From the NCBI RefSeq assembly GCF_025200925.1, contig NZ_CP104174.1, forward strand, positions 3,162,001-3,226,000: a stretch of DNA of 64,000 nucleotides. Direction: 5' to 3'. The notes under the pieces were generated by a model, which worked only from the letters and a program-made list of their open reading frames with translations, ran no database searches and had not been told where the DNA came from. Positions 49,844 to 58,617 of the stretch are shown here, piece after piece (position 1 is the first letter of the stretch; each line of letters opens with the position of its first letter). The translations under genes were made by a program, and so were the position numbers. This stretch comes from Bradyrhizobium sp. CB1015 (lineage in GTDB: Bacteria; Pseudomonadota; Alphaproteobacteria; Rhizobiales; Xanthobacteraceae).

Positions 49844-52207
49844 ATGCCCGTCGATTCCGCCCGTCTCGATATCCTGACCGCCCTCAGCCGCAAGGCGCTG
49901 TGGCTGTCGTCCTGGACCATCCACCACGCCAACCACATCCGGCCCAATGCCGACGGCCTCAAGGTCGGCGGCCACCAGGCCTCCTCGGCCTCGCTCGCGA
50001 CCATCATGTCGGCGCTGTATTTCCATGTGCTGCGGCCCGAGGACCGCGTCGCGGTGAAGCCGCATGCGAGCCCGGTGTTCCACGCCATCCAGTATCTGTT
50101 TGGCCGGCAGAGCCGCGAGAAGCTGGAGAACTTTCGCGGCTTCAAGGGCGCGCAGTCCTATCCCTCGCGCACCAAGGACGTCGACGACGTCGATTTTTCC
50201 ACCGGCTCGGTCGGCCTCGGCGTCGCGCAGACGCTGTTCTCCTCGCTGGTGCAGGACTACGTCAAAGCGCATGGCTGGATGAAGGACCGCCGCGAGGGGC
50301 GGATGATTGCCCTCGTCGGCGATGCCGAGATGGACGAGGGCAACATCTTCGAGGCGCTCGCGGAGGGCTGGAAGCACGGCCTGCGCAACACCTGGTGGGT
50401 GGTCGACTATAACCGCCAGTCGCTTGATGCCGTCGTGCGCGAAGGTCTGTGGGAAAAGTTCGAGACCATGTTCCGCAATTTCGGCTGGGACGTCGTCATC
50501 GTGAAATACGGCCGCCTGATGCGCGAGGCCTTCGCCGAGCCCGGCGGCGAGGCGCTCAAGCGCTGGATCGACAATTGCCCGAACGCGCTCTATGCGGCGC
50601 TGTGCTTCCAGGGCGGCGCGGCCTTCCGCAAGCACCTCCATGACGAGATCGGCGACCAGGGCCCGATCACAAAACTGATCGACAAGCGCAGCGACGCGGA
50701 GCTCTTGGCGCTGATGTCGAATCTCGGCGGCCACGACATGGCGAGCATGCTGGAGGCGTTCGATTCCATCGATCACGACCGCCCGGTCTGCTTCATCGCC
50801 TACACCATCAAGGGCGTCGGCCTGCCGTTCCAGGGCCACAAGGACAATCACGCCGGGCTGATGACGGTCGCGCAGATGGAGAAATATCGCGACAGCCAGA
50901 ACATCCGTCCCGGACACGAATGGGACAAGTTCGAAGGGCTGTCGCAGGATGCAGCCGAGCTGGAAGCCTTCCTCGCGCGGGTGCCGTTCAACCAGGATGG
51001 TCGACGGCTCACGGCGCCCGTCGTCGAGGTGCCGCAGCAGCTCGCCTTCAAGCCGTCGCCGCAGATGTCGACCCAGCAGGGCTTTGGCCTCGTGCTGAAC
51101 GAGATCGCGCGCAGCGACAATGAGCTGGCCAGGCGCATCGTCACGACCTCGCCCGACGTCACAGTCTCGACCAATCTCGGCCCCTGGGTCAACCGCCGCG
51201 GCCTGTTCGCACGGGCCGAGAAGGCGGATTTATTCCGTAGCGAGAAAATTCCCTCGACCTACAATTGGGACGCTTCACCGAAGGGCCAGCATCTGGAGCT
51301 CGGCATCGCCGAGATGAACCTGTTCATCATGCTCTCGGCGCTCGGCCTGTCGCACCAGATCAACGGCGAGCGGCTGCTGCCGGTCGGCACGCTCTATGAT
51401 CCCTTCATCGAGCGCGGCCTCGATGCGCTGAACTACGCCTGCTACCAGGACGCCCGCTTCATGGTGGCGGCGACGCCGTCAGGCCTCACGCTCGCGCCGG
51501 AAGGCGGCGCGCATCAGTCGATCGCAACGCCCCTGATTGGCATGGCGCAGGACGGGCTCACCTCGTTCGAGCCGGCCTTCGTCGACGAGCTCGCCGTGAT
51601 CATGGCTTTCGGCTTCGAGCATATGCAACGCGATCCGGGCGAGGGCGGCTCGATTTATTTGCGGCTCTCGACGCGCGCAATCGAGCAGGCGCAGCGGATC
51701 ATGACCCCGGAGCTGCGGCAGGGCATCACCGATGGCGCCTATTGGCTGCGCAAGCCGGGGCCGAATGCCGAGGTCGTGATCGCCTATACCGGCGCGGTTG
51801 CGCCCGAAGCGATCGAGGCGACCGGCTTCATCGGCGAGAGCCGCCGCGACGTCGGGCTGCTCGCGATCACTTCGGCCGATCGCCTCCACGCCGGGTGGAC
51901 CGCCGCGCGGAAATTGCGGCGTGACCGCCGCGGCGTGCAGCATCTCAGCCACATCGAAAAGCTGCTCGCGCCGCTGCCGCGCGACTGCGGCATCGTGACC
52001 GTGATCGACGGCCATCCCGCCGCGCTCGGCTGGCTCGGCAGCGTCCGCGGCCACCGTGTCGAGGCGCTCGGCGTCGAGCAGTTCGGCCAGACCGGCAGCA
52101 TCGCGGACCTTTATCGGCACTACGGCATCGACGCCAACGCCATCATCGATGCGGCCGAAAGCCTCACCACCGGCGCGCCGGTGCTGCATCGGAAGATGGC
52201 GGTGTAG
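49844..52207 (+). CDS. Homodimeric-type 2-oxoacid dehydrogenase E1 (AceE/MdeB-like)
   Basis: A 787-residue thiamine-diphosphate enzyme with transketolase-like architecture, about 100 residues shorter than AceE. The TPP motif is GDAEMDEGNIFEALAEG, with NTWWVVDYNRQSLD after it. The pyrimidine domain has FIAYTIKGVGLPFQGHKDNH and, later, QHLELGIAEMNLFIMLSALGLSHQ. It would decarboxylate pyruvate or 2-oxobutyrate. The divergent Lrp-type gene recalls the Pseudomonas mdeR-mdeB arrangement, but no methionine gamma-lyase gene is present. No E2/E3 genes accompany it. ATG 49844, GGAG eight bases upstream. Confidence 0.85.
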   Translation: MPVDSARLDILTALSRKALWLSSWTIHHANHIRPNADGLKVGGHQASSASLATIMSALYFHVLRPEDRVAVKPHASPVFHAIQYLFGRQSREKLENFRGFKGAQSYPSRTKDVDDVDFSTGSVGLGVAQTLFSSLVQDYVKAHGWMKDRREGRMIALVGDAEMDEGNIFEALAEGWKHGLRNTWWVVDYNRQSLDAVVREGLWEKFETMFRNFGWDVVIVKYGRLMREAFAEPGGEALKRWIDNCPNALYAALCFQGGAAFRKHLHDEIGDQGPITKLIDKRSDAELLALMSNLGGHDMASMLEAFDSIDHDRPVCFIAYTIKGVGLPFQGHKDNHAGLMTVAQMEKYRDSQNIRPGHEWDKFEGLSQDAAELEAFLARVPFNQDGRRLTAPVVEVPQQLAFKPSPQMSTQQGFGLVLNEIARSDNELARRIVTTSPDVTVSTNLGPWVNRRGLFARAEKADLFRSEKIPSTYNWDASPKGQHLELGIAEMNLFIMLSALGLSHQINGERLLPVGTLYDPFIERGLDALNYACYQDARFMVAATPSGLTLAPEGGAHQSIATPLIGMAQDGLTSFEPAFVDELAVIMAFGFEHMQRDPGEGGSIYLRLSTRAIEQAQRIMTPELRQGITDGAYWLRKPGPNAEVVIAYTGAVAPEAIEATGFIGESRRDVGLLAITSADRLHAGWTAARKLRRDRRGVQHLSHIEKLLAPLPRDCGIVTVIDGHPAALGWLGSVRGHRVEALGVEQFGQTGSIADLYRHYGIDANAIIDAAESLTTGAPVLHRKMAV

Positions 52208-52229
52208 CGGAGGTAACTCTGCGTTGCAT

Positions 52230-52368
52230 GGGCCCCGGCTCAGCAGCGCATCACTGAAGAAGTGCTGCGCTGCGTCCGGGGCACGAGACTGTCTAGGCTC
52301 GTTACAATCTCGTGTCCCGGACGCGCTGCAGCGTGCAACGCTGCTGCGCAGAGTCGGGACCCAGAGCC
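52230..52368. repeat. GGCCCCGG and GTCCCGGAC palindromes, tandem pair
   Basis: GGCCCCGGCTCAGCAGCGCA...TGCGTCCGGGGCACGAG followed by CTCGTGTCCCGGACGCGCTG...GCGCAGAGTCGGGACC. This is the third copy of the paired repeat seen at 7869-8005 and 44988-45127. It fills the 300-base gap before the aldehyde dehydrogenase gene. Confidence 0.82.
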
Positions 52369-52507
52369 GCTTGCCTCGCTTTAAATCGCGTCACATATTC
52401 CGCTCGCCGCAACGCTGGCCCCGCATATGGCGGGTTCAATTGCCGGCGCTTTCGTGCAAGGATGCCTGCCGAAACGCCCCCTCCAAGCCCCCAAGAAGAG
52501 GTTAACG

Positions 52508-53938
52508 ATGGTCAATCGCATGCAATTCTACATCGACGGCGCCTGGGTCGATCCTGCCGTCAAGAAGTCCACCGCCGTGATCAATCCGGCGACGGAAGAG
52601 GCGATGTACGAGGTTGCGCTGGGCTCCAAGGCCGACGTGGACAAGGCGGTCGCCGCCGCCAAGCGCGCCTTCGCGACCTTCTCCCAGACCAGCCGCGAGG
52701 AGCGCGTCGCGCTGCTCACCAAGATCATCGAGGTCTACAAGGGCCGCCTCAAGGAGATCGGCGCCGCCGTCTCCGACGAGATGGGCGCACCGCTGCCGAT
52801 GGCGGAAAAGCTGCAGGCCGGCGCCGGCCTCGGCCATCTCATGACCACGCTCGACGTGCTCAAGAACTATCATTTCGAGGAGCCGGTCGGCACCGCCATG
52901 GTGCTGCGCGAGCCGATCGGCGTGGTCGGCATGATCACGCCCTGGAACTGGCCGCTGAACCAGATCGCCTGCAAGGTCGCGCCCGCGCTCGCCGCCGGCT
53001 GCACCATGATCCTGAAGCCCAGCGAGTTCACGCCGACCTCGGCGCTGATCTTCGCGGAGATCCTGCATGAAGCCGGCGTGCCCAAGGGCGTGTTCAACCT
53101 CGTCAACGGCCTCGGCCCCGAGGTCGGAGCCGCCATGAGCGAGCACCCTGATATCGACATGATCTCCTTCACCGGCTCGACCCGGGCCGGCATCGACGTC
53201 GCCAAGCGCGCCGCGCCCACCGTCAAGCGCGTCAGCCAGGAGCTCGGCGGCAAGTCGCCGAACGTCATCCTCGAAGGCGCCGACCTCACGAAGGCGGTGA
53301 CCGGCGGCGTGATGCACATGTTCAACAACTCGGGCCAGTCCTGCAACGCGCCTTCGCGCATGATCGTGCCGCTCTCGAAGATGAAGGAGGTCGCCGCGAT
53401 CGCCAAGGCCGTCGCCGACAAGACCAAGGCCGGCGATCCGCGCGCCGAAGGCACCACCATCGGCCCGGTGGTCAATCGCGGCCAGTGGGACAAGATCCAG
53501 GGCCTAATCAAGAAGGGCATCGACGAGGGCGCCACGCTCGTCGCCGGCGGCCCGGGCCTGCCCGAAGGCGTCAACAAGGGCTTCTATGTCCGTCCCACCA
53601 TCTTCGCCGACGTCACCCCTGACATGACGATCGCGCGCGAGGAGATCTTCGGGCCGGTGCTGACCATCATCGGCGCCAAGGACGAAGCCGACGCTGTGCG
53701 CATCGCCAACGATACGCCCTATGGCCTCGCCGGCTACGTCACGGGCCCGACGGTCGAGGACGCCAAGCGCGTCGGCCGCCAGATCCGCGCCGGCAACGTC
53801 AACCTGCAAGGCGTGCCCAACGACCGCACCGCGCCGTTCGGCGGCTACAAGCAGTCCGGCAACGGCCGCGAGTGGGGCAAGTTCGGCCTCGAGGACTTCC
53901 TCGAAGTGAAGGCGGTCGCCGGCTTCAACGCGGCGTAA
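52508..53938 (+). CDS. Aldehyde dehydrogenase family protein
   Basis: A 476-residue NAD(P)-dependent aldehyde dehydrogenase. Motifs: VVGMITPWNWPLNQIACKVAPAL (cofactor and Asn), catalytic Glu245 (QELGGKSPNVIL) and nucleophile Cys279 (NNSGQSCNAPSRM). EEIFGPVLTII and PFGGYKQSGNGREWG are near the end. It oxidises an aldehyde to an acid in the cytosol. It is close in type to the broad-specificity group that includes 2-oxoglutarate semialdehyde dehydrogenases, which would fit a sugar-acid pathway; this is inference. ATG 52508 with AGAGG upstream. An intrinsic terminator follows. Confidence 0.92.
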   Translation: MVNRMQFYIDGAWVDPAVKKSTAVINPATEEAMYEVALGSKADVDKAVAAAKRAFATFSQTSREERVALLTKIIEVYKGRLKEIGAAVSDEMGAPLPMAEKLQAGAGLGHLMTTLDVLKNYHFEEPVGTAMVLREPIGVVGMITPWNWPLNQIACKVAPALAAGCTMILKPSEFTPTSALIFAEILHEAGVPKGVFNLVNGLGPEVGAAMSEHPDIDMISFTGSTRAGIDVAKRAAPTVKRVSQELGGKSPNVILEGADLTKAVTGGVMHMFNNSGQSCNAPSRMIVPLSKMKEVAAIAKAVADKTKAGDPRAEGTTIGPVVNRGQWDKIQGLIKKGIDEGATLVAGGPGLPEGVNKGFYVRPTIFADVTPDMTIAREEIFGPVLTIIGAKDEADAVRIANDTPYGLAGYVTGPTVEDAKRVGRQIRAGNVNLQGVPNDRTAPFGGYKQSGNGREWGKFGLEDFLEVKAVAGFNAA

Positions 53939-53963
53939 GTCTTAATCTTCTGAACAAGCACGA

Positions 53964-53997
53964 CGCCGGAGCGGGTAACTGCTCCGGCGCTTTTGTT
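53964..53997 (+). terminator. Intrinsic terminator after the aldehyde dehydrogenase gene
   Basis: A nine-base-pair stem (CGCCGGAGC / GCTCCGGCG) with an eight-base loop, followed by CTTTTGTTT, 26 bases after the stop. A clear rho-independent terminator. Confidence 0.88.
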
Positions 53998-53998
53998 T

Positions 53999-54066
53999 GT
54001 AGGCCGCATGGAGCGAAGCGTAATGCGGGAGCGGTCCCCGGATTGCGCTCCGCTCCATCCGGGCTA
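53999..54066. repeat. GGAGCGAAGCG / CGCTCCATCC palindromic repeat
   Basis: GTAGGCCGCATGGAGCGAAG at the left and CTCCGCTCCATCCGGGCTAC at the right with CCCCGGATTGCG between. This is another common palindromic element, placed between convergent genes. Confidence 0.7.
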
Positions 54067-54080
54067 CAAGAGCAACGCGC

Positions 54081-55058
54081 CTATCCCCCCACCGCGCCCT
54101 GCGTGTTCACATACAGCGCATAGATCGACTGGCTCGCGGCCATGAACAGGCGGTTGCGCTTGACGCCGCCGAAGCAGACGTTGGCGCAACGCTCGGGCAG
54201 CGCGATACGGCCGATCATGACGCCGTCGGGTGCGAACACCACGACGCCGTCGAGCTCGGGATCGCCCATGCCCCAGCCGCACCAGAGATTGCCGTCGACG
54301 TCGCAGCGCATGCCGTCGGGCGTGCCCGGCCCGGCATCGATATGGACGCGCTTGTTCGCGATCGTGGTGCCCTCGGGCGAGACGTCATAGGCGAGGATCT
54401 TGCGGTTCGGAACGCCGCGCGATTCCACGACATAGAGGATCTTCTCGTCCGGCGAGAAGCACAGCCCGTTCGGCCCGAGCACGCCCTCGGCGACGATGGT
54501 CGCCTTGCCCGTCTCAGGATCGAGTCGATAGACGTTCGGATCGATCTCGGACTCGGCCTTGTAGCCCTCGTAGTTGCCGAGCAGCCCGAAGGTCGGATCG
54601 GTGAACCAGATCGAGCCGTCCGATTTAACAACGACATCGTTCGGCGAGTTCAACCGCTTGCCGTTGAATTGATCCATCAGCACGGTGATGCTGCCGTCAT
54701 ACTCGGTGCGCACCACGCGCCGGCCGCCGTGCTCGCAGGTGATCAGCCGGCCCTGCCGGTCACGCGTATTGCCATTGGCAAAATTCGAGGGCTTGCGGAA
54801 CACGCTGACGGCCCCCGTCTCTTCCTCCCATTTGAGGATGCGCTGGTTCGGGATGTCGCTGCAGAGCAGATAGCGCCCGTCGCCGAACCAGACCGGCCCC
54901 TCGGCCCAGCGCAGGCCGGTCGCCAGCCGCTCCACCGCCGACAGTTTCAGCCAGTATTTTTCGAAGCGGGGATCGAATGCCCTAATCGCGGGATCGGGGT
55001 AATACGTCGCCGGCCGCCAGCCTGGCCGCTCCTGGGTGTGGGACGATGCCTCATTCAT
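54081..55058 (-). CDS. SMP-30/gluconolactonase/LRE family protein, second copy
   Basis: A 325-residue beta-propeller lactonase-like protein. Metal-site segments: WAEGPVWFGDGRYLLCSDIPNQRILKW (Glu), RLNSPNDVVVKSDGSIWFTDPTFG (Asn-Asp) and GTPDGMRCDVDGNLWCG (Asp). The text FTDPTFGL and YEGYKAE fits gluconolactonase-type enzymes. No signal peptide. It is divergent from the uronate dehydrogenase-like gene (89 bases apart). The pair would act in sequence: a uronate dehydrogenase makes an aldarolactone, which a lactonase opens. ATG at 55058. Confidence 0.9.
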   Translation of the reverse strand: MNEASSHTQERPGWRPATYYPDPAIRAFDPRFEKYWLKLSAVERLATGLRWAEGPVWFGDGRYLLCSDIPNQRILKWEEETGAVSVFRKPSNFANGNTRDRQGRLITCEHGGRRVVRTEYDGSITVLMDQFNGKRLNSPNDVVVKSDGSIWFTDPTFGLLGNYEGYKAESEIDPNVYRLDPETGKATIVAEGVLGPNGLCFSPDEKILYVVESRGVPNRKILAYDVSPEGTTIANKRVHIDAGPGTPDGMRCDVDGNLWCGWGMGDPELDGVVVFAPDGVMIGRIALPERCANVCFGGVKRNRLFMAASQSIYALYVNTQGAVGG

Positions 55059-55147
55059 GCCGGTTCTCTCGTTTCGTTCCCTCTGGACAATCCTGCTATC
55101 ATTAGAGACACGTGGCCGCAAATCGGTCACCAGAGGTGAGGAAAGAC

Positions 55148-55972
55148 ATGCCGCGTATTTTGATGACGGGAGCTTCGGGTGGAATCGGCACGAGCCTGCG
55201 GAAACTGCTGCCGCCGATCTATCCGGATCTCCTGCTCTCCGATATCAAGCCGCCGGCCGATCTCGGCGCCAACGAACAGTTCAAGGCCGCGGACCTCGCC
55301 GATCTCGCGCAATGCGAGGCGATCTGCGAGGGCGTCGACGGCATCCTGCATTTCGGCGGCTATTCGGTCGAAGGCACCTGGGATCAGATCCTCCAGGCCA
55401 ACATCATCGGCGGCTACAATCTGTTCGAGGCGGCGTACCGCAAGGGCGTCAAACGCGTGGTGTTCGCCTCGTCGAACCACGCGGTCGGCTTCTATCCGCG
55501 CCATCACAAGATCGGCACCGACGTCACCCCGCGCCCGGACGGCCGCTACGGCGTCAGCAAGGTGTTCGGCGAGGCCGTCGGCGCGCTCTACGCCGACAAG
55601 CATGGCCTCAAGGTGACATGCCTGCGCATCGGCAATTTCGGCGACATGCCGCTGGACAAGCGCCGGCTCTCGATCTGGCTCAAGCCGGACGATCTCGTGC
55701 AGCTCTGCCGCATCGGGCTCGAGCATCCCGATATCCATTTCGAGATCTTCTACGGCGCCTCCTTCAACGAGCGCGCCTGGTGGGACAACCACCGCGCCTA
55801 CGAATTCGGCTATCGCCCAACGGGCCGCGCCGAAGATTTCCGCGAGCATGCCATGGCCGAGCAGGCCAAGTTGAAGCCGGATCCGGTCGGCGATTATTTC
55901 CAGGGCGGCACGTTCTGCAGCATGGAGTTCGACGCCGACCCGAGCCGGATCATCGATTGGAACAAGCGGTAG
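55148..55972 (+). CDS. NAD-dependent epimerase/dehydratase family, uronate dehydrogenase-like
   Basis: A 274-residue short-chain-type enzyme. Cofactor motif TGASGGIG (residues 7-14), then LHFGGYSVEGTWDQILQANIIGGYNL and FASSNHAVGFYPR. The catalytic YGVSK has Tyr134 and Lys138, and GASFNERAWWDN lies near residue 205. These stretches match Agrobacterium-type uronate dehydrogenase (SNHTIGYYP, YGVSKCFGE, ASANDAGWWDN), from memory. It would oxidise D-galacturonate or D-glucuronate to the aldaro-lactone. ATG 55148 follows GAGGTGAGGAAAG. Confidence 0.88.
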   Translation: MPRILMTGASGGIGTSLRKLLPPIYPDLLLSDIKPPADLGANEQFKAADLADLAQCEAICEGVDGILHFGGYSVEGTWDQILQANIIGGYNLFEAAYRKGVKRVVFASSNHAVGFYPRHHKIGTDVTPRPDGRYGVSKVFGEAVGALYADKHGLKVTCLRIGNFGDMPLDKRRLSIWLKPDDLVQLCRIGLEHPDIHFEIFYGASFNERAWWDNHRAYEFGYRPTGRAEDFREHAMAEQAKLKPDPVGDYFQGGTFCSMEFDADPSRIIDWNKR

Positions 55973-56096
55973 GGAGCGCGCGACATGGCCGAGCCCCGTT
56001 CTTACGAGGCGGCGACGAGCTTTGCTCGCGCTGAGAGGGTTGGGGTGAGGGGCGTCTCCGCGAGGACGGTGACAGTCGGGACGCAGTACTCACTAC

Positions 56097-56211
56097 CGTC
56101 ATTGCGAGCCAACGGGTCCGCGCGAAGCGCGGCCGATGACAGGCTCCGCGAAGCAAACCAGCGTCTTTCCGCGGAGGGATACTGGATTGCTGCGCTGCGC
56201 TCGCAATGACG
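56097..56211. repeat. CGTCATTGCGAG palindromic repeat, copy 3 (expanded)
   Basis: Left arm CGTCATTGCGAGCCAACGGG, right arm GCGCTGCGCTCGCAATGACG. The centre carries an extra GCGCGAAGCGCGG hairpin, making it 115 bases rather than 81-87. Before it (56028-56095) is a partial copy of the GGGTGAGGGG type also seen near 60900. Confidence 0.85.
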
Positions 56212-56263
56212 TGTTGAAAGAATGATGCCCGTCAGCAAGCATGTGACTCGCGGGAGACCGCCA

Positions 56264-56277
56264 TTGATCTAGATCAA
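56264..56277. promoter_or_regulatory. Perfect FixK/FNR-type box
   Basis: TTGATCTAGATCAA is a perfect 14-base palindrome of the TTGAT-N4-ATCAA form bound by FixK2 and FnrN in rhizobia. Its centre is 66 bases before the ATG of the next gene; a class II start 40 bases downstream would give a leader of about 26 bases. Confidence 0.75.
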
Positions 56278-56336
56278 CCCCACTGCGGACGTCATCCGGC
56301 TCTCGTTTCGTGCGATCGGAATCGAAAGCCACGACA

Positions 56337-56750
56337 ATGAAATTCAAATTGTCAGTCCTCGCAATGCTTGCGACGATCGTGCCAGGACCGTCGCAAGCCG
56401 CACCCCTCAGCGACGCCGAAGCGACGTTCCTCGATCAACTCGTCACCGCATCCGTGGTGCTGGAGCAACGATGCGACGGTTATGAGGTCGATGGCAGCGG
56501 CGGCGTTCAACTCGGCGCCCGGCTGCTCGGGAGCCCTGAGGCGGCGATGGCGATGATCGATGCCTATGGCGCGGCCATCAAGGCCTATGATGGCGAGGCC
56601 TACGATCCCGGCAAATTCCGGTCCGAAGTGTTCGAGGCGGCTGGCAAGACGTTCAAGCGGGTCCGGGCAGACCTGATCAGGAACCCGAAACGAGCCTGCG
56701 CCGACTATGGAGAGGCCGGCGCGGATCGCGGGCTGCTGAGACGATACTGA
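56337..56750 (+). CDS. Secreted hypothetical protein under a FixK box
   Basis: A 137-residue precursor with signal peptide MKFKLSVLAMLATIVPGPSQA (cleavage near residue 21). The mature part is largely helical: LSDAEATFLDQLVTASVVLEQ, CDGYEVDGSGG, then AAMAMIDAYGAAIKAYDGEA and KTFKRVRADLIRNPKRACADYG. Two cysteines, about 70 residues apart, could form a disulfide. I do not recognise the family. The perfect FixK-type site upstream predicts expression under low oxygen. Confidence 0.72.
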   Translation: MKFKLSVLAMLATIVPGPSQAAPLSDAEATFLDQLVTASVVLEQRCDGYEVDGSGGVQLGARLLGSPEAAMAMIDAYGAAIKAYDGEAYDPGKFRSEVFEAAGKTFKRVRADLIRNPKRACADYGEAGADRGLLRRY

Positions 56751-56871
56751 GTGGCCGCAGGGGCAAGCTCTCAAATGCGATAGCCTTGCCGCAAGCGGGG
56801 AGAGGCGAAGGCCGGCCTTATTGACATCCGAGGGGCGGGCTGTACCACAATGGTAAGCTAGAAGGAGCGGC

Positions 56872-58587
56872 ATGATGACGAGTGGCTTGCGCAAGGGTCT
56901 GACGAGCTATGGCGATGCCGGCTTCTCGCTGTTCCTGCGCAAGGCGTTCATCAAGGCCATGGGCTATTCCGACGACGCGCTCGAGCGCCCGATCGTCGGC
57001 ATCACCAACACCTATAGCGACTACAATCCCTGCCACGGCAACGTCCCTGAGATCATCGAGGCCGCCAAGCGCGGCGTGATGCTGTCGGGAGCGATGCCGT
57101 TCGTGTTCCCGACCATCTCGATTGCCGAGAGCTTTGCGCATCCGACCTCGATGTACCTGCGCAATCTGATGGCGATGGACACCGAGGAGATGATCCGCGC
57201 CCAGCCGATGGATGCGGTGATCGTCATCGGCGGCTGCGACAAGACGCTGCCGGCGCAGGTGATGGCTGCGATCAGCGCCGATCTGCCGACCGTGGTCATT
57301 CCTGTCGGCCCCATGGTGGTCGGCCATCACAAGGGCGAGGTGCTGGGGGCCTGCACCGACTGCCGCCGTCTCTGGGCGAAATATCGCGCCGGCGACATGG
57401 ACGATGCCGAGATCGAGGCGGTGAATGGCCGCCTCGCACCGTCGGTCGGCACCTGCATGGTGATGGGCACGGCCTCGACCATGGCCTGCATGATCGAGGC
57501 GATGGGCCTGTCGCTGCCGATGAGCGCGACGATTCCCGCGCCGCATGCCGAGCGCTTCCGTCTCGCCGAGGCCAGCGGCAAGGTCGCCGCCGAGATGGCC
57601 AAGGCCAAGGGACCGAAGCCGAGCGAAGTGTTGACGCCGGCCTCGTTCAAGAACGCGCAAGTCGTGCTGCAGGCGATCGGTGGCTCGACCAACGGCCTGA
57701 TCCATCTCACCGCGATGGCGCATCGCTCGCCGCACCGGCTCGATCTCGCAGCGTTCGACCAGATCGGCCGCGAGGTGCCGGTGCTGGTCGACCTCAAGCC
57801 GTCCGGCGAGCACTATATGGAGCACTTCCACCACGCCGGTGGCGTGCCGAAGCTGTTGGCGCAGCTCGGCGATCTCATCGATCTCGATGCCAGGACGATC
57901 AGCGGCCAGACGTTGCGCGAGATCGCGGCGAATGCCGAGGACGTGCCGGGCCAGGATGCCATCCGCCCGCGTAACAATCCGATCAAGAAAGAGGGCGGCC
58001 TCGCCATCCTGCACGGCAATCTCGCCCCGCGCGGTGCGGTCATCAAGCAATCGGCCGCCAGCCCGAAGCTGTTGCAGCACACCGGGCGCGCCGTGGTGTT
58101 CGAATCCGTCGAGGACATGACCTTGCGGGTCGATGATCCCGATCTCGACGTCACCGCCGACGACGTGCTGGTGCTGCGCAACGCCGGCCCGAAGGGCGCA
58201 CCCGGCATGCCCGAGGCCGGCTATCTGCCAATCCCCAAGAAGCTCGCGCGCGGCGGCACCAAGGACATGGTGCGCATCTCGGATGCGCGCATGAGCGGCA
58301 CGGCGTTCGGCACAATCGTGCTGCACATCACCCCGGAATCCGCCGTCGGCGGACCGCTGGCGCTGGTTCAGAACGGGGACATGATCCGTCTCGACGTGGC
58401 CAAGCGCAGCATCGAGCTGCTGGTTGACGCCGCCGAGCTGGAGCGGCGCCATGCTGCGTTGAAGCCGGTTGCCGCGCCGGAGGAAGCACGGCGCGGCTAC
58501 GCCTGGCTGTTCAACGAGACCATCCTGCAGGCCGACGAGGGCTGCGATTTCGACTTCATGCAGAGGACGGGCCCCGCGAAGGGCTGA
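56872..58587 (+). CDS. IlvD/Edd family dehydratase, sugar-acid type
   Basis: A 571-residue iron-sulfur dehydratase. Cluster ligands are Cys54 (YNPCHGNVP), Cys122 (IGGCDKTLPA) and Cys195 (GTCMVMGTASTMACM). The text GTCMVMGTASTM and the shorter length are more like the pentonate/aldonate dehydratases than biosynthetic dihydroxy-acid dehydratase, which has TANTMN. With uronate dehydrogenase and lactonases nearby, dehydration of a sugar acid to a 2-keto-3-deoxy acid is the best guess; a second dihydroxy-acid dehydratase cannot be excluded. ATG 56872; a second ATG follows immediately. Confidence 0.88.
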   Translation: MMTSGLRKGLTSYGDAGFSLFLRKAFIKAMGYSDDALERPIVGITNTYSDYNPCHGNVPEIIEAAKRGVMLSGAMPFVFPTISIAESFAHPTSMYLRNLMAMDTEEMIRAQPMDAVIVIGGCDKTLPAQVMAAISADLPTVVIPVGPMVVGHHKGEVLGACTDCRRLWAKYRAGDMDDAEIEAVNGRLAPSVGTCMVMGTASTMACMIEAMGLSLPMSATIPAPHAERFRLAEASGKVAAEMAKAKGPKPSEVLTPASFKNAQVVLQAIGGSTNGLIHLTAMAHRSPHRLDLAAFDQIGREVPVLVDLKPSGEHYMEHFHHAGGVPKLLAQLGDLIDLDARTISGQTLREIAANAEDVPGQDAIRPRNNPIKKEGGLAILHGNLAPRGAVIKQSAASPKLLQHTGRAVVFESVEDMTLRVDDPDLDVTADDVLVLRNAGPKGAPGMPEAGYLPIPKKLARGGTKDMVRISDARMSGTAFGTIVLHITPESAVGGPLALVQNGDMIRLDVAKRSIELLVDAAELERRHAALKPVAAPEEARRGYAWLFNETILQADEGCDFDFMQRTGPAKG

Positions 58588-58617
58588 GCCACCGACTGTC
58601 CACCGATCGTGTGGCCG

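Noticed and set aside
56872..58587. Naming the IlvD/Edd gene ilvD outright
   Set aside because: The third cysteine motif and the neighbours point to a sugar-acid dehydratase; biosynthetic IlvD cannot be shown from this sequence.
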